From Punctularia strigosozonata HHB-11173 SS5 (Eukaryota > Basidiomycota > Agaricomycetes > Corticiales > Punctulariaceae), in NCBI RefSeq assembly GCF_000264995.1, contig NW_006767435.1:124001-188000 (forward strand): a stretch of DNA of 64,000 bases, given 5' to 3'. The notes beneath the pieces are model-generated. The model saw only the letters and a list, made by a program, of their open reading frames with translations, did not search any database and was not told where the DNA came from. Shown one piece after another: positions 46,565 through 59,477 of this stretch. Within the stretch, counting starts at the first letter, position 1, and each line of letters starts with the position of its first letter. The translations under genes were made by a program, and so were the position numbers.

Positions 46565-48807
46565 ATGAGTTTGACGATGATACGGTCGATGTTTGATACG
46601 CCTACGCTCGTGGCGATATGTACTGCCTTGGTCGTGTACGCTTGGACCAAGAAGTCACGGCGCCCACCTGGACCGACGGGATTGCCTGTCATCGGTAATC
46701 TGCTCGATATGGCGGCGCTTGATGACCCAGCAACAATCCAACAGTGGGGGAGGAAGTTCGGTGAGTGATATTCGAACGCCAAACTAAGGGTGATACAGCT
46801 GCTAACGCACCTTCCTCAGGAGAGCTCACGTACCTGCAAGTGTTTCGTACGCCTTTCGTGTTCATCAATGGAGCAAAGGCCGCCATAGAACTTCTCGAGT
46901 CAGTCAGAACACTATTAAATGCCTCAGCAACGTCGCTGACCTTTTTTGACAGCAAGCGGAGCGCTCTGTACTCCGATCGACCTGGTTTGCCTTTTTCTGG
47001 TGGGATGTGAGTCCATCCGCAAGCATGCTCCTCGCTATCATACTGACCATTATCAACAGGGTCGGGCTGGACAAGCTCGTGCCTAACACTCCTCTCGGAG
47101 AGCGATTCCGACTGGAAAGAAAGCTGATGGGGACCGTGCTCAGCATCCGCGCCGTTACGAAGTGGGAGCATACCGTCACGAGGGAGACCAACGTGCTGAT
47201 CAAGCAGCTCTTGGAGGTGCCAGACCAGTTTGCGGAGCATATGCGAAGGCAAGCTTTAACGTTCTGTCCCCCAGACGTTCCACGGCTAACGCAACGTCTT
47301 GTCTCCATCTCGCAGGATGTCCACGGCGTTGTATTTTATGACGCTGTACGGATATCGTATTCAGGGCGATGATGATCCATACGTCAACCTCGCAGAGGAG
47401 TTCATGGCTGCATCCAGTGTCGCCATCCGAGGGGGCTGGCTAGTGGATTTCATCCCAGCTCGTGCGTCGGTAAATTGATCATGCATGCTCAGCGACTGAT
47501 GTCTTTGCCAGTGAAATGGGTGCCATTTCTTAGCTTCCATCGCAAAGCCGCCGAATGGCGAGCGCAGGTGCCAGATTGGGTCGATAAACCGTACAACGAG
47601 CTGCGGAAGTACTTCGTACGTCGATGATATCTCTTATATGGGCTAATGATAGCTCAAATTATGTCTCATTCCCCTGACAGGAGTCGAACCAAGATTGTCT
47701 CTGCGGCGCGATGTTGAATCCTGAAGGAGAGGCGAAAGCTGACGCTAAGACCGAAGAACACATCAAATGGATTGCGACCTCTGTGTACGGTGGTAAGCGT
47801 GTCACTGTCCTTCTATCTAACAACATCTGACGCCCCTCGAGCTGGTTCCGATTCGGTGCGTGGAGACGCGGTCGTTCAGTGGCAGCTCAGAGCTGAGGCC
47901 AACTGAACAGAGCGCTGTTGCCCTCAAGCACTTCATCCTCGCTATGACCATATACCCCAAGGTTTGCGGCCTTGCAGGAGCGGAATTAGACGCGGTTATA
48001 GGGAGAGACAGGCTTCCTTGTCTCGCCGACCGCAGTAAACTGCCCTACGTCGAGGCCGTCTACAAGGAGGTCCTTCGATGGGGAACGCCAATTCCGCTGA
48101 GTGGGTTCCGCGTCGTCCTACGTATGCTACAGTTGTGCTCATAGCATCGCAGGCGTCCCGCATCGTCTCATACAAGACGACGTGTACGAGGATCAAGTAC
48201 TTCCCGAGGGCACCTGGGTTCGTCCACCTATCAACGTCGACTTCATCTGTACTGATGACAAGTCCAGTGTCTAGCAAACATATGGTACGCTGGCGGGATT
48301 TGTTACGCAGGGGATGCCATGCTCATGTGTTCGTTGAAGGGCCATCCTCCACGATGACGATCTGTACCCCGACCCGCACAACTTCCGCCCAGAGCGCTTC
48401 ATGGAAGAGACAGACGCCACTCGTGCCAGGATGATCGACCCCGAAACCTACGTGTTCGGCTTCGGCAGGTGAGCATTCAGTCGTATCTCCCGGCTGCCGC
48501 ACAGTCTGACATAACACCAAAAGACGCCGCTGCCCTGGTCACAATTTTGCGCACGCGTCCGTTTGGCTAGCCATCGCACGTATATTGGCCTGCTTCGAGA
48601 TATCGCCAATCGGCGACAACGAGAAGGACGTTCCCGTACCTGCCTTCACTCCAGGGGCTATCAGGCAAGTCAGCGATCGTGCACTAGTCTACGTTGATAT
48701 ACTGAACGTATCATAGGAATACTCTGCCATTCGCATGCAAGATAACCCCTAGGCACTCGAAAGTTGCCGAGCTGATCGAACAGGATAACCCAAGCGCGAC
48801 GGATTGA
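46565..48807 (+). CDS. Cytochrome P450, paralog 1 of the cluster
   Basis: Fourteen exons: 46565-46760, 46820-46898, 46953-47006, 47060-47248, 47316-47461, 47512-47615, 47681-47792, 47842-47855, 47911-48100, 48153-48217, 48268-48284, 48340-48468, 48524-48664 and 48717-48807. They give 508 residues. N-terminal membrane anchor (LVAICTALVVYAWTK), Pro hinge RRPPGPTGLPVIGNLLD, I-helix AGSDSSAVALK in place of AGxDT, ExxR in YKEVLRW, PERF box NFRPERF and heme loop FGFGRRRCPGHNFA. Two introns use GC donors (at 47249 and 48665). The microsomal monooxygenase is highly similar to the P450 at 52278-54551 and shares its exon plan. Likely a tailoring enzyme of the local pathway. No CYP family assigned. Confidence 0.92.
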
Positions 48808-49122
48808 GATTGGCGACAGCTTTGTACTTATCTTATCTGATAAATGGTTCTAGTCCGGTTGATCTGTGTAAGGAAACATTATAGAGCTTAAGGAGTCCGT
48901 GCTTTGTCCTCTAGGTAGCGTGAAGGTTAGGGCTCAGCGACACCATGTCAACCCGGGCCACTCATGTATCATGTCAAGATCACGTACCAATCGGAACTTC
49001 CCACAGCAGATCGAGATAGGACGATTGACGGGATGCAATTTAACGATTGGTACAATGAACACATTCGCTATGGTAGAGACCGCTTTTGTGGACGAGTGAA
49101 TTACCAGACCGGCGGCGTGATC
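48808..49122. other. Intergenic, convergent ends
   Basis: Short gap between the P450 stop and the UbiA stop; nothing seen. Confidence 0.5.
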
Positions 49123-50631
49123 TCAGTACGCGCTAAGGAGCGAGCCTCGCTCAGACGCAACATAATCCGCCATCAAACCAGCGAATACGACGCCTCCAAA
49201 CGTGAACCCATTGCGATGGAACTGGAAGCGAGAGAGAGATCAGCGGTTGCATCAACAGTAACGATTACACCCCAGGCTGCACGTACCGTTTGCCAGCAGC
49301 TGGCTGGGTTCATGATGTCCACCTGGATTAGCTCGCGCGTGAGTAGCCACGCTGCGCATGCGACGGAGACCGTCCAGTACGGGATTCCCGCCTCAATGAG
49401 CACGCCGCACAGGGCGAGGGAACCGAGGAGCATCACCCCGAAGATGGACAGGATGGGTTTGGTGTACTGGGCGAATAGCAGGGCGGTCGACTTCACCCCC
49501 GCTTTCACGTCGTCGCGCATGTCCTGGCACGCGTAGATTGTATCTATGAAATGATGAGGATACAGGGTTATAGGGACTACTTCGAGGTAAATTATGCGTA
49601 CCGTACCACATCGTCCACCTGAGGGGGTTAAGAGTGAGATAGGTGCTTCGCCGACATGAAGAGTAAGGTACTAACGCCCAGCAGCCGACACTGAGGATAA
49701 GCGCCTGTTTGGTTATCTCACCGGTGACGCTAGCAGCAGCCATCGGCACGCCGCAGTTCATGGCCAGGCCTGTATATGGCATTGGTAGTCTGTATGCAGG
49801 GGAGAGTGATCAACATACCTAGCCATGCTTGAGGCCAGTACGTCACCCGCTTCATCAAGGGATATATCCCCGGCAGCACGAAGATAGAGATTATTCCGAG
49901 CTTCCAGCTGCACAAGACTCAGTATCCTGTCGCAACATTTGGCGTAGAACTGAGAGGGCACGTACGCGAGCGGGTTCAGATCCCAGACCATCATTGTGAG
50001 GATTGAAAGATGTATAGCAAGGAATACGAGGGCACCCTGGACGGATATCCTTCCATCTGCGATAGGCCGGTGCTTGGTGCGTTCTGTGTGTGCGGATTAG
50101 GCACGTAGTAAGAGAAGGTATGTCGATCCATCTAGATCCACCTACCGACTTGCCGGTCGAAATCGCGATCGAGTATATCATTCCAGATGCAGCCTGCGCC
50201 TATGGATAAAATGAGTGATGTCCCAACATATGAGCGGTTCAGAGAACCCTACTGCGAAACAAACGATTAGTCCGTGATCGCGCAACAAAAACAATATCGC
50301 ATACCTATGGAGAAGGCTTGCCCCGATGAACCCGGTTACCAGATAAGCGACGAACGTATACAGCGGCATGTGCTCGGACCGAGCGAGCATTGTGAGCGAC
50401 CATGCTACGGCAACGACGCCTTAGCGGTGCGATTCTGAGGGATAGAAGATGGAGCCTCTTACCGAACGGCCAGAACAAGACCATCGTTCCAGCGAACTTG
50501 GGAAGACGCGAGAGTTCGATCTTGGACGGCCGTCAATTGTATGAATGGGGAGTGGTGTATGGACATATCGCGGCGCTCACCCATGGCCTGATCGTCTGGG
50601 AGAAGGTAGATCGGGAGCGACCGACAGGCAT
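49123..50631 (-). CDS. UbiA-family aromatic prenyltransferase
   Basis: Ten minus-strand exons: 50631-50581, 50520-50463, 50404-50305, 50199-50146, 50083-49966, 49907-49819, 49769-49676, 49618-49602, 49543-49287 and 49221-49123, about 312 residues. Membrane protein with RPWIELSRLPKF at the start. First Asp-rich motif: NDILDRDFDRQVERTKHRP. Second Asp-rich motif: YDTIYACQDMRDDVKAG, built across two introns. These bind Mg-diphosphate of the prenyl donor. UbiA enzymes attach prenyl chains to aromatic acids. No mitochondrial targeting sequence is evident, which argues against COQ2. Oddity: the join between exons 3 and 4 (LLH to AGCIWND) is out of phase by one base with every consensus splice pair I tried, so the gene may be frameshifted or use an unusual site. 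Sits between the two P450 paralogs. Confidence 0.82.
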
Positions 50632-52277
50632 ATCGTGGGCAGATGGCCAGCAATGGGGCACCGCAGGTTCAAATTGCTGTAATATACGGAAAAGCAAGCA
50701 GCCAGGTGCACTGGCAGAGCTCCCGTTTTAAATGTGGGAGACCTCACTCGCAGTCCAGGAAGTTCATCGCCAGCTGCCAAAGATCCCTTCACGGAGATTC
50801 CACAAACGTTCTTTGGTTATGGCACCTCACGGTAGCTTAAGGTCAATGCAGCAGATGATAAGATTGTCACGACCCAAATCCGGCGATAGGAACTGAGACG
50901 CACGGATCTATGCGCCTTGTCAAGAATAGACCGCAGCGGTACAGCCTAGAACTGGGCAAATATGTCTTCCATTCGAAAATACACTTTCTGATGCATCGTC
51001 CAATCATCAGCTTCGGTATGTAACGATAGGACCGTCCGGCGTACTGTAGCAATTATCCAATGGAAACGGGCTAGCCATACCTAAATATGATGGGTGTCAG
51101 CACCTTCGTGCAGATGACGTCCACATGCCCGAGAGATCATTCTCCCATTATCCTGAGTTCCAACAGCATCCACCTGATGAGACTCGTCGAGCGGCTTTTG
51201 AGCAGACAACGCCGTTGCGGACCCTGATAGAAGGTAGGCAGCAAGCTTCACTGTGATGATCAAACGTGCATTGCCACGCGGATCATCGATTCCCTCACCA
51301 TACCATACCTCCAGCTGGCGCGTTACAGTCACGACAATGACGATGCCGAGTTGATACCGAGGGAAAGCGTTGAAGGTCAAAAGATATGCACGCGGAGATA
51401 GGAGATGATGTGTATGTATTCGCCGCCCAAGATGATTTCGCCGTGGCAGTTGAGCTAAGTACGTATAGAGTAGTGCATATACGCACGATAACAGCTTTAT
51501 CCAATCGAGTCTTGCCAAACGATTTCGACTCCGGAGATTCAGGTGACATCTAGTGACTTGCCGCTTGGGTGCCACGATGAAATTGTGGAGAGCTACCGAG
51601 CCGTGGAAGAACATTTGGCGACCTCCATCAGAAAGAAAGCAGCCTGCGGTGCTGGATGAAAATGCACGCCGCCGACCGAATGAGGCAGTATGCGTTGGCC
51701 AAATAAAGCCAAATAATGGCGGCAGCGGGGGCCAAGTCGGAGGCATCAGCGCATGACTTCCGCCTTTCCCGGATGTTCCCAATGCCCACCACTTGGCTCT
51801 GGACGGTGGGTACAGCATTGCAGCGCCTACGTACTCGTGCGACTCCACGTTCGGTGCTGCGGTCTAGGAACCCGGGCTCGCTGTACTTCGTGATCACCAC
51901 TGTCAACCCATGAGACAGATAGCGAGCAAGTACTCAATAGTTGCCCGTCCAACCCGAAGAACGGAAGATTACCACGTGGCAATGTCTGAGACTGGCTTGA
52001 GCTTCTCGGTATGGAGCAGCGGACACGCTCACGAACAGCGCGGAATCACGACTCAGAGGCAAGAGCACTCCACTCTCAAAGAGAGTGTGAGGAAGATGCC
52101 GAGGCCTACAACCAATATTCGACGCAATGCCACTAGGTTTCGAAGGAAACGTTTCTGTCAGCGAACATGGAGAGCGTGCGCTGAGATTCCCAGCTGTGAC
52201 ACCATAAGAAGACGGCGTCCGCATCCAACCACTGGTAGATCCATTGGTTGTTGGTACTCCTCGAGCACGGCATCGAA
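50632..52277. other. No supported gene
   Basis: A 255-codon minus-strand frame (51848-51081) is open but has no family features, odd composition and no homologous motif I recognise. I do not call it. The region contains the promoters of UbiA (left) and of the second P450 (right). Confidence 0.45.
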
Positions 52278-54551
52278 ATGGTCTCTATTCCGTATGGTGA
52301 GGTTGCGACCTTCTTAGCTTTGTTCTTTGGTTTGGTCGTCTACGTCAGAGGAAGAAGACATGGTCGACTCCCCGGACCCTCTGGGTTTCCGATTATCGGC
52401 AACCTGTTGGACATGACAGCGCTGGATGACCCAGCCTCCATCAAGCAATGGGGGAGGAAATACGGTGAGCAGTGTACGTGCGGAGGCGAGCGTTCACGAT
52501 GCTGATTATGAACGTATCAGGGGAGCTCACGTACCTTCGCGTGTTTCGTACGCCGTTCGTGTTCATCAACGGGGCTAAAGCCGTGACGGAGCTTCTTGAG
52601 TAAGCGAGCATGACTTGAACCCTGAGACCCTGGCGCTAACTTCGACGTATCGCATAGCAAACGCAGCGCACTCTACTCTGATAGACCGTACTTGCCCTTG
52701 GCCGGCGGGATGTAAGTGCGACATTGTACAGATAGAGCTCTGAGGACCCGTTGCACGGATGTTCATGGGACCTTTACAGCATTGGACTGGATAAGCTGGT
52801 GCCCAACACTCCGTTTGGAGAGCGATTCCGTCTTGAACGCAAGCTTATGGGCACGGTGCTCAACATCCGAGCAGTCAATAAATGGGAGCATATCATATCC
52901 AAGGAGACACACCTGCTCCTCCAACAGCTCCTTGAAACGCCAGACCAGTTTTCCGAGCATATCCGGAGGTATGTTTTGATGTCTGTTTGCTCACAATGGC
53001 CTTGACTCACGCGTGTCGATCAGGATGTCGACTGCTTTATACTTCATGACGTTGTACGGATATCCTGTCCAGGGCGACTACGACCCGTTCGTCCTCCTCG
53101 CGGAGGAGTTCATGGCTGCATCCAGCGTTGCTATCCGCGGTGGCTGGCTTGTAGACTTCATTCCGGCGCGTGCGTGAACGGTTGTGCATAAATGTCCAAT
53201 CATCGCGATTAATTACTCCCCCCCCCCCCCCGTTGCACAGTGAGATACATCCCATTCCTCAGCTTCCATCGCAAAGCTGCGGCCTGGCGAGCAAAAGTGG
53301 TAGACTGGGTTGACAAGCCTTATGCCGAACTCCGGAAGTACTTCGTGCGTCTCTTTCTATTCGAAGTTCGGGCTAGAAATGGCACGTGTTGAACCCATGG
53401 CAACACACAGGAATCGAACCGAGATTGCTTGTGCGGCGCTATGTTGAACCCTGAAGACGGACCTAGGGCCGACGCCAAGATCGAGGAACACATCAAATGG
53501 ATCGCAACTTCGGTTTACGGTCGTGAGTGTCGTTTAATGCGAGTCACTGCGTTGTACTGATGTGATAATAAGCCGGCTCTGATTCGGTACGTTCGGCTGC
53601 GTCGTATGACGAGCGCATGGTACTCATGGTGTCTGTCATAGAGCGCCGTTGCGATCAAACAGTTCATTCTGGCTCTGACTATCAACCCCGATATTTGCCG
53701 CCGGGCGGGCGAGGAGCTCGACGCCGTCGTTGGAAGAGGAAGACTCCCGACCCTTGCCGATCGCGACAGGCTGCCATACATTGAGGCCGTCTATAGGGAA
53801 GTTCTGCGATGGGGAACTCCGATCCCTCTGAGTGAGTTGGACTCTCTCTATGCTTGCAACCTCGTCATCTGACCCGAATTCAGGTGTTCCGCACCGTCTC
53901 ATCCAGGACGATGTGTATGAGGGTAAAGTGATCCCAAAGGGCTCGTGGGTAAGCTGAACCGCAGTTGATTCTAGCAAACTTGTGCTTATACGCTTCCAAC
54001 CAGTGTCTGGCAAACATTTGGTGCGCCTCGATCACGGCAATGGGTCGGTAATCGATACTAATCGTGCTGCAGGGGCATTCTACACGATGAGGAACTCTAT
54101 CCGGATCCGTTCAGTTTCCACCCGGAGCGATTCATGCAAACAACGGATGCGGTTCACGCTCGCTTGATTGACCCCGAAACCTACGTCTTCGGATTCGGCA
54201 GGTGAGATATCCTCCCTAAATGCAGTACGTTCCGAACAGGGTTTTTCTGATGCTGCGGCTGTCAGGCGCCGCTGCCCCGGCCACAACTTCGCACATGCGT
54301 CCGTCTGGCTCGCAGTGGCGTGTATCTTGGCGTGCTTCGAGGTCGCCCCTATTGGCGACAAAGAAGAGGACGTTCCGAAACCTGCGTTCACGTCAGGGGC
54401 GATCAGGCGAGTCTATCGCCGGCCGTGGTGCTCGGCGATAAATGACTGAATACGTTGCAGAACTCCGCTTCCGTTCGCATGTAAGATAACCCCAAGGCAC
54501 CCGAAGGTTGCAGAGATCATCGAACAGAACACTGAGCGTGCACAGGAGTGA
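52278..54551 (+). CDS. Cytochrome P450, paralog 2 of the cluster
   Basis: Same exon plan as the gene at 46565-48807, with exon borders at corresponding residues. Key parts: RLPGPSGFPIIGNLLDMT, DKLVPNTPFGERFRLERKL, GGWLVDFIPA, AGSDS-type I-helix (here PGSDS), YREVLRWGTPIPL, HPERFMQTTD and heme loop FGFGRRRCPGHNFA. The end ACKITPRHPKVAEIIEQ also matches paralog 1. The last intron again begins with GC (ATCAG|GCGAGT), while the intron after HIRR uses GT where paralog 1 uses GC. The first in-frame ATG (52278) gives a membrane-anchor N-terminus. The pair arose by duplication; UbiA now lies between them on the other strand. Confidence 0.92.
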
Positions 54552-54733
54552 GGTATCCTCTCGCCACTGATTTGCACAATACCTGTGCTTCAATTCTTTG
54601 TCTCCCGGAACTTTATATGTATATTTGCAATGAATGCCAAGCAATGAACGTAAATCTTGTCAAACGTGCGTCGAAAGTAGTGATCTATTCATGAAAGCTA
54701 AAATGAACAAGAGGAGCGTCGTCGTATCATGAC

Positions 54734-55859
54734 TCATTCCTTTCCCTTCCACGATATACCCTCTTCGGCCTCCAGGAGCTCGTACTCGATAAGGCCATTG
54801 AGCCACCCAGCGAAGGGGTTTCCAACCTTCGCACTAGTCGCTTTAGCTTCTTCAGGGTCAATGAGCACAGGCGGCCCCCTCGTGCTCGCCGCATCTACCA
54901 GCAGCTGGATGCGGCACGCCTTCTCGAGGCACAGGTAGAAGTACAGCGCGCCTTCTATCGTGTTCCCGGTGGCGATGATGCCGTGATTGCGCAAGATGAT
55001 GGCCTGGGCGGAAGATGGGGGTCAGGAGGCATGTCCACCTGGCGAGCCTGTCTACAAACCTTGGCGCTTCCCAGCTCCTTGGCGATGGCCTGGCCCTCTT
55101 CGTGGCCGAGCACGACGCCTCTGTATGCACTGTACACCGCATGATCCTTAAGATTACGTCAATATATGGCCGAAATCGATTGACTGCACGAAATCTGACC
55201 TCGTAAAAGGCGCAACTCTCCTGTGAGATCGGCTCCAACATCCGACCGGTCGCAGAGAAAGCCTTGCCATAGATAGAATGACTGCGGGACGGTTGTTCAA
55301 GCAAGTTCCCTCCTGAAGCATGAGAATACCTACCTATGAGCGGCACATGTGATATCTGGGCGAGCGCGATGGATAGCTGAGTGTATCATGAAAGCGGCCG
55401 TGTTGAGCGCTTGCCTCTCGCCATGCTCGATTACCTGGAAATGAAAGTGATCAGCGCTTCCCTCTAATTGGGAATGAAACAATTTCTACCTGTCCTGCTG
55501 AATTCACGAGGAGAAGATCCTTGGGCTGAATGAGCTTGAAGTGTAATCCGAGCGGATTGACCCAAAAATGGCCCGGCAAGACCGGATCGCGAACGGTTAT
55601 GTGTCCCGCAAAGCCTTCGTCATAGCCAAGCTTTCCTGAACACGAGGTTCAGATAATGGTGGATGTTCATAGAGTTAGACCACTCACCGAAGATCCTGTA
55701 CGTCTGCGCGAGCCTGAACTTGCGAAAGGCTCGCTCTTCGTAGGGATCGTCAAAGGTAGGCGGCTTGGGTAGGATAGCCATGAGTTTCGCCTGGATCGCC
55801 TTATCGTCGGGCACTTCGGCACTTTGCCCGTTTTCGCCATTCACGGTGGATGAACTCAT
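54734..55859 (-). CDS. Class II aldolase/adducin-family protein
   Basis: Six minus-strand exons: 55859-55688, 55635-55490, 55434-55334, 55281-55200, 55146-55060 and 55003-54734, 285 residues, all in frame. Typical motifs: FDDPYEERAFRKFRLAQTYR, GYDEGFAGHITVRDP, FWVNPLGLHFKLIQPKDLLL, AAFMIHSAIHRARPDITCAA, and LRNHGIIATGNTIEGALYF. The His residues of GHI, MIHSAIH and NHG correspond to metal ligands in fuculose-phosphate aldolase-type enzymes. In fungi such cytosolic proteins are common near metabolic clusters; the real substrate is unknown. Its stop codon is 182 bases from the stop of the second P450 (convergent). A cluster role is inferred from position only. Confidence 0.9.
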
Positions 55860-57037
55860 GGTGTACGACAGTTGGGACGCTCGGAAACGATGCCACTCGA
55901 GAGGACTGACTCGAAGACCTTGGCCAAGTTCAAAGAGCGTTCGGCCTAATGCATGAACTTGCGTTGATCTCCATGATGATTCTGCTTAGTCATAGCTTAT
56001 CCCGGTCCCAGCGCTGTGTGCATATGTACGGAATGAACCAAGTGGAACCTTCTGAGATTGATCGATGAATTCCGAGCTGCATGACCGAAGCCCAGGGCGA
56101 TGCCCAACGCACCGTAGTCAATATGTTCCCTCCAGCCCACCATGACACTCGTAGAAAAAGATAGCCGAATATCGATCGCAGACTTAAAGCTCTCGACGCC
56201 GACATAGCCGCATCCCAGGACGACAAACGATCTCCTTGGAGATAACACGGAAGTTGCAAGACTAGCTCAGAACAACTTCGCGCACGGCACCACAGACCGC
56301 CAGATCATCTTCGAGTTCCGGACGCACTGATGTAGCACAGCGCTGTGGGTAAGGAGGTGAATGGTCGGTAAGTTAGATATCCTGAGCTTGACGGTTTTCC
56401 TCAACCGGTAAGCAGGTAGCCGGAGCTCCCGGAGCTAGGGGCACGTGCTGCTTGTGAGAAAACTTTGTGGCACATCTCGCCGAGGCAGCCGAGCGCCAAT
56501 GAAATTGTTTCAATTTGCTCCCGGTTAGCGTTGCCTGAAATACATGTGGATATTTTCCTTGTTCGTCACATTTTTCACCAACGGGGTGTTGCAGAGGCGA
56601 ACGAGCTCGAAGATACGAACAGGATCTGTCATGTTTTCGGTACCGCGAATACGGAAGCATCTGAAGCTCTGATAATCTGCACCGGGGTATGACTTCCGGT
56701 TACGAGATGATATCGAACGTTGGTTTGGACTGTGCTCAATCCATGTTGGGGAGATAGAGGGACTTGAGATAGGAATGCACTTGCTCATCGTTGACGTATC
56801 GGCACATCGCCCGGTTTATGTGTGGTAGCTGTCTACCGGACGATGTCTTTTTGTGCCGCCGCTCAATCGACTGGACGTTGCATCGCAACTCGTGTTTTAG
56901 GAAATGTTTGCGGCTGACGTAATGTTACAGCGCGTTCCAAATCATAGCAAGACGAGACGCTGCCCTTACGCAATCGTTCATCCCTCAAGATAATTCCACA
57001 ATCGGTCCTCCTGTAACCTCAGTTAAATGTGAAACTA
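55860..57037. other. No supported gene
   Basis: Promoter side of the aldolase-family gene and unassigned sequence. Short frames only. Confidence 0.45.
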
Positions 57038-57283
57038 CTGTAATTTTACGACCTTAGGTTCGTCCCCTGTCCCCTGGCAACCTGAACTGAACCTAATTTC
57101 ACATGTTGTCCCCTGTCCCGCCACCAATATCCAGGCCTTGAACTGACCGTGGGAATTGTATCTCCTACTGTGAGAATATTGCACACTGACTACAGTCAGT
57201 TTGTGAACTTCCCACGGGCCCGAACTTGCAGCTGTCCCCTGTCCCCCTGGGGGCGGACCGAACCTAAGGTCGTAAAATTACAG
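57038..57283. mobile_element. Tc1/mariner-type MITE
   Basis: A 25-base terminal inverted repeat is identical at both ends: left CTGTAATTTTACGACCTTAG-GTTCG from 57038, right its exact complement ending at 57283. Both ends are flanked by TA (57036-57037 and 57284-57285), the target duplication of Tc1/mariner elements. Total 246 bases, non-coding. Inside, GTCCCCTGTCCC-type repeats occur at about 57064, 57109 and 57232. The perfect end match suggests recent insertion. Confidence 0.88.
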
Positions 57284-59477
57284 TATATTGAATTCCCCGA
57301 CAGGCAACAAGGAGCATACTTACATAGCTTCATCCTGCGGTTTGGCATTTGGAATAACAGAGCAAAATCTGATACACAACGGATGAGTGACATAGCGCAA
57401 GAACGGTTATTGCGCAGACTACTGAATAATCGCCGCCGTAGATGACCAAATTGATCCAACGTAGCACACGCCTGCAGGCGCGCACTCGAGGCCTGTCTCA
57501 TGTCGAAGACTGGAGAGCTGTATCTGACCCCCAGTGCACGCCCCATGGTAGGACAGTATGCGCAGGAACTACACCTCCCTCGAAAGGGGTGGATATCCCG
57601 ATGGTTTGCTCGCCCGACGGGTATGTAGTGTTGTGACCAGTGCCGACGGTGTCTACGGCAATCACCAGGCCGTTGCGGCCTCCGAGAGAGTTCGTCAGAA
57701 CTGTGGGGCAGTGTCACGACGGCAAGGTCGGACAAGAAAAGAACAAATCTAATGAAACGCGCGATTCATCAAGGTGACGACATGATAGATCAGCGCAGCG
57801 GGAGGGACGGTGGAACGGATGCATACTGTGGTGCGGGAGGCAAAAACCCGTACGTCGCGTTCGCAAGGTTCCCGAGTTGGAGCGCACTTGCGCCGGCGGT
57901 GCCTGCGGACGTGGAAGTCACGAAAGGCGCGGCGAGCTGTCAACATTCGATCGCCGAGTAGTTATCAGCGTCGGTGACGATGGCGGTTAGGTCGAGAGCG
58001 CTCGCTCGGTGAGGCGGCGCAATCAGCGAGTCCCAAAGAAACACGCAGCCAGGTATGAGAAAACGAGTTCGTGCTTCATTGTGTTAACTTGTTCAGAGCT
58101 GAGAGGGTGATGTGTCGTGTATCGAAAGATGGCGAATCTTATATGCATTAGGACGAAATTTCATTGATTGCAGTTCTGTGCTACTAGGTGGTTGCGACGC
58201 CGTCCCAACGTCATTAATGTATAGCAGCGGGCGGGAGTTGTCCAAGGTCTATTGAGCCCAACATTCACATATGGAAGCGAAAAACTGATGGTCAGCATCA
58301 AGGAAGTAATTGCATGGCCGGATCCAAGGCACTGCGCACGACTGAATGTATGAGCCATGCCGAAGATGCAGGTGTGCTGGGAAAAGCTGGCCGTATGACT
58401 CCCACCTAAGTTTCATAACTGCACGATATGGGCATGATGTAAAGCAACTTTTAAAAATCACCGAATCCTTTCCGTATCTCCTCTTCTCGAGGACAGCTGC
58501 ATATACAAGTATATGGTTTACCGCTTTACCCTCTCCTTCGTATGAAATCCATTTTGTTTTTGCTGGCCCATACATACGCCCTCTACGTAATGGAGCTACG
58601 AGCTGCACAGCAAGTTTATTCAGAAGCCTCGTTATGGAGAACCTTCGCGCGCCAGCTATCAGAGCATCACTGGTACCGGTAAAGCCAGCGCGGTGAGAAG
58701 AAAGCGAAACATCCATATGCGTTGTATCTTCCCGTTGCCCACACTGCAGCTGCGCGATGGATGATATCCGGCGTTTTCAGCCTGAGATCTGAGAGACAAT
58801 GTCTGGGCGCACAGCATCATGTAATCAGTACAGCCATAAGGAGGTAGGTAGGTAGATTGCCGATACTTCGTGATCTTCGGATGGGAAAGCGTTAAGTAAA
58901 CCGGTTGAAAGCCGGAGCAGGAGCTGGAGTTGCCGACTCACGTGCTCACAACCTCTCGCGCTTCGCGGTCTCCTGTGATGGTCCGAAGCGTTCGCAACTG
59001 CTTCCGAATCCTCGCTTTGATGCCGTGATCTTGATCAGATGGAGCGGACGCTAACTCTGACCACTAATAAGGCGTCGTTGCTTTTCCAGCCTAGCTCTAA
59101 TCTAGCCGACACCAGATAATGTCGCACGTTCCCACAGCGATTTTCATATCGCCATGGGAGGAAGATGCTCTTTGCTTTGTGGAGCACGCAGCGCATTCAT
59201 GAGAAACGAGTACATACTGAGCCAATTGGTGCGGTCTTCGGCGGTGAACATATCAAACGGACCTAGTGTATGACGGAGGTCCCATCAGGACCACTGATTA
59301 CGGGCGAAGGAGAACGAAACTGATTCTATCTGCATGGTTAGCAGGAACTGCCAAACACAAGGTCCCAGATTGGACTTCGACGTCTCACGACATTCGCTGC
59401 GACTGGACATATAAGATATCGCTTCGCATGCTGGACCCGTATTGCCGGAGTCCATACCGACGTCGACGTGAGCAACG
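57284..59477. other. No supported gene
   Basis: Frames up to about 180 codons occur (for example minus 57735-57196 and 58716-58249) but none shows family motifs or a believable exon chain. Confidence 0.45.

Noticed and set aside
51081-51848. 255-codon open frame on the minus strand between UbiA and the second P450
   Set aside because: No recognisable motif, patchy composition, overlapping alternative frames and no exon-like continuation. Open frames of this size occur by chance in GC-rich DNA.
55990-56260. Minus-strand peptide VVLGCGYVGVESF as a dehydrogenase fragment
   Set aside because: The glycine-rich resemblance is limited to a few residues and no other part of such an enzyme is present.
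58249-58716. 155-codon minus-strand frame in the cluster gap
   Set aside because: No motif and no splice-compatible partner; sequence around it looks intergenic.
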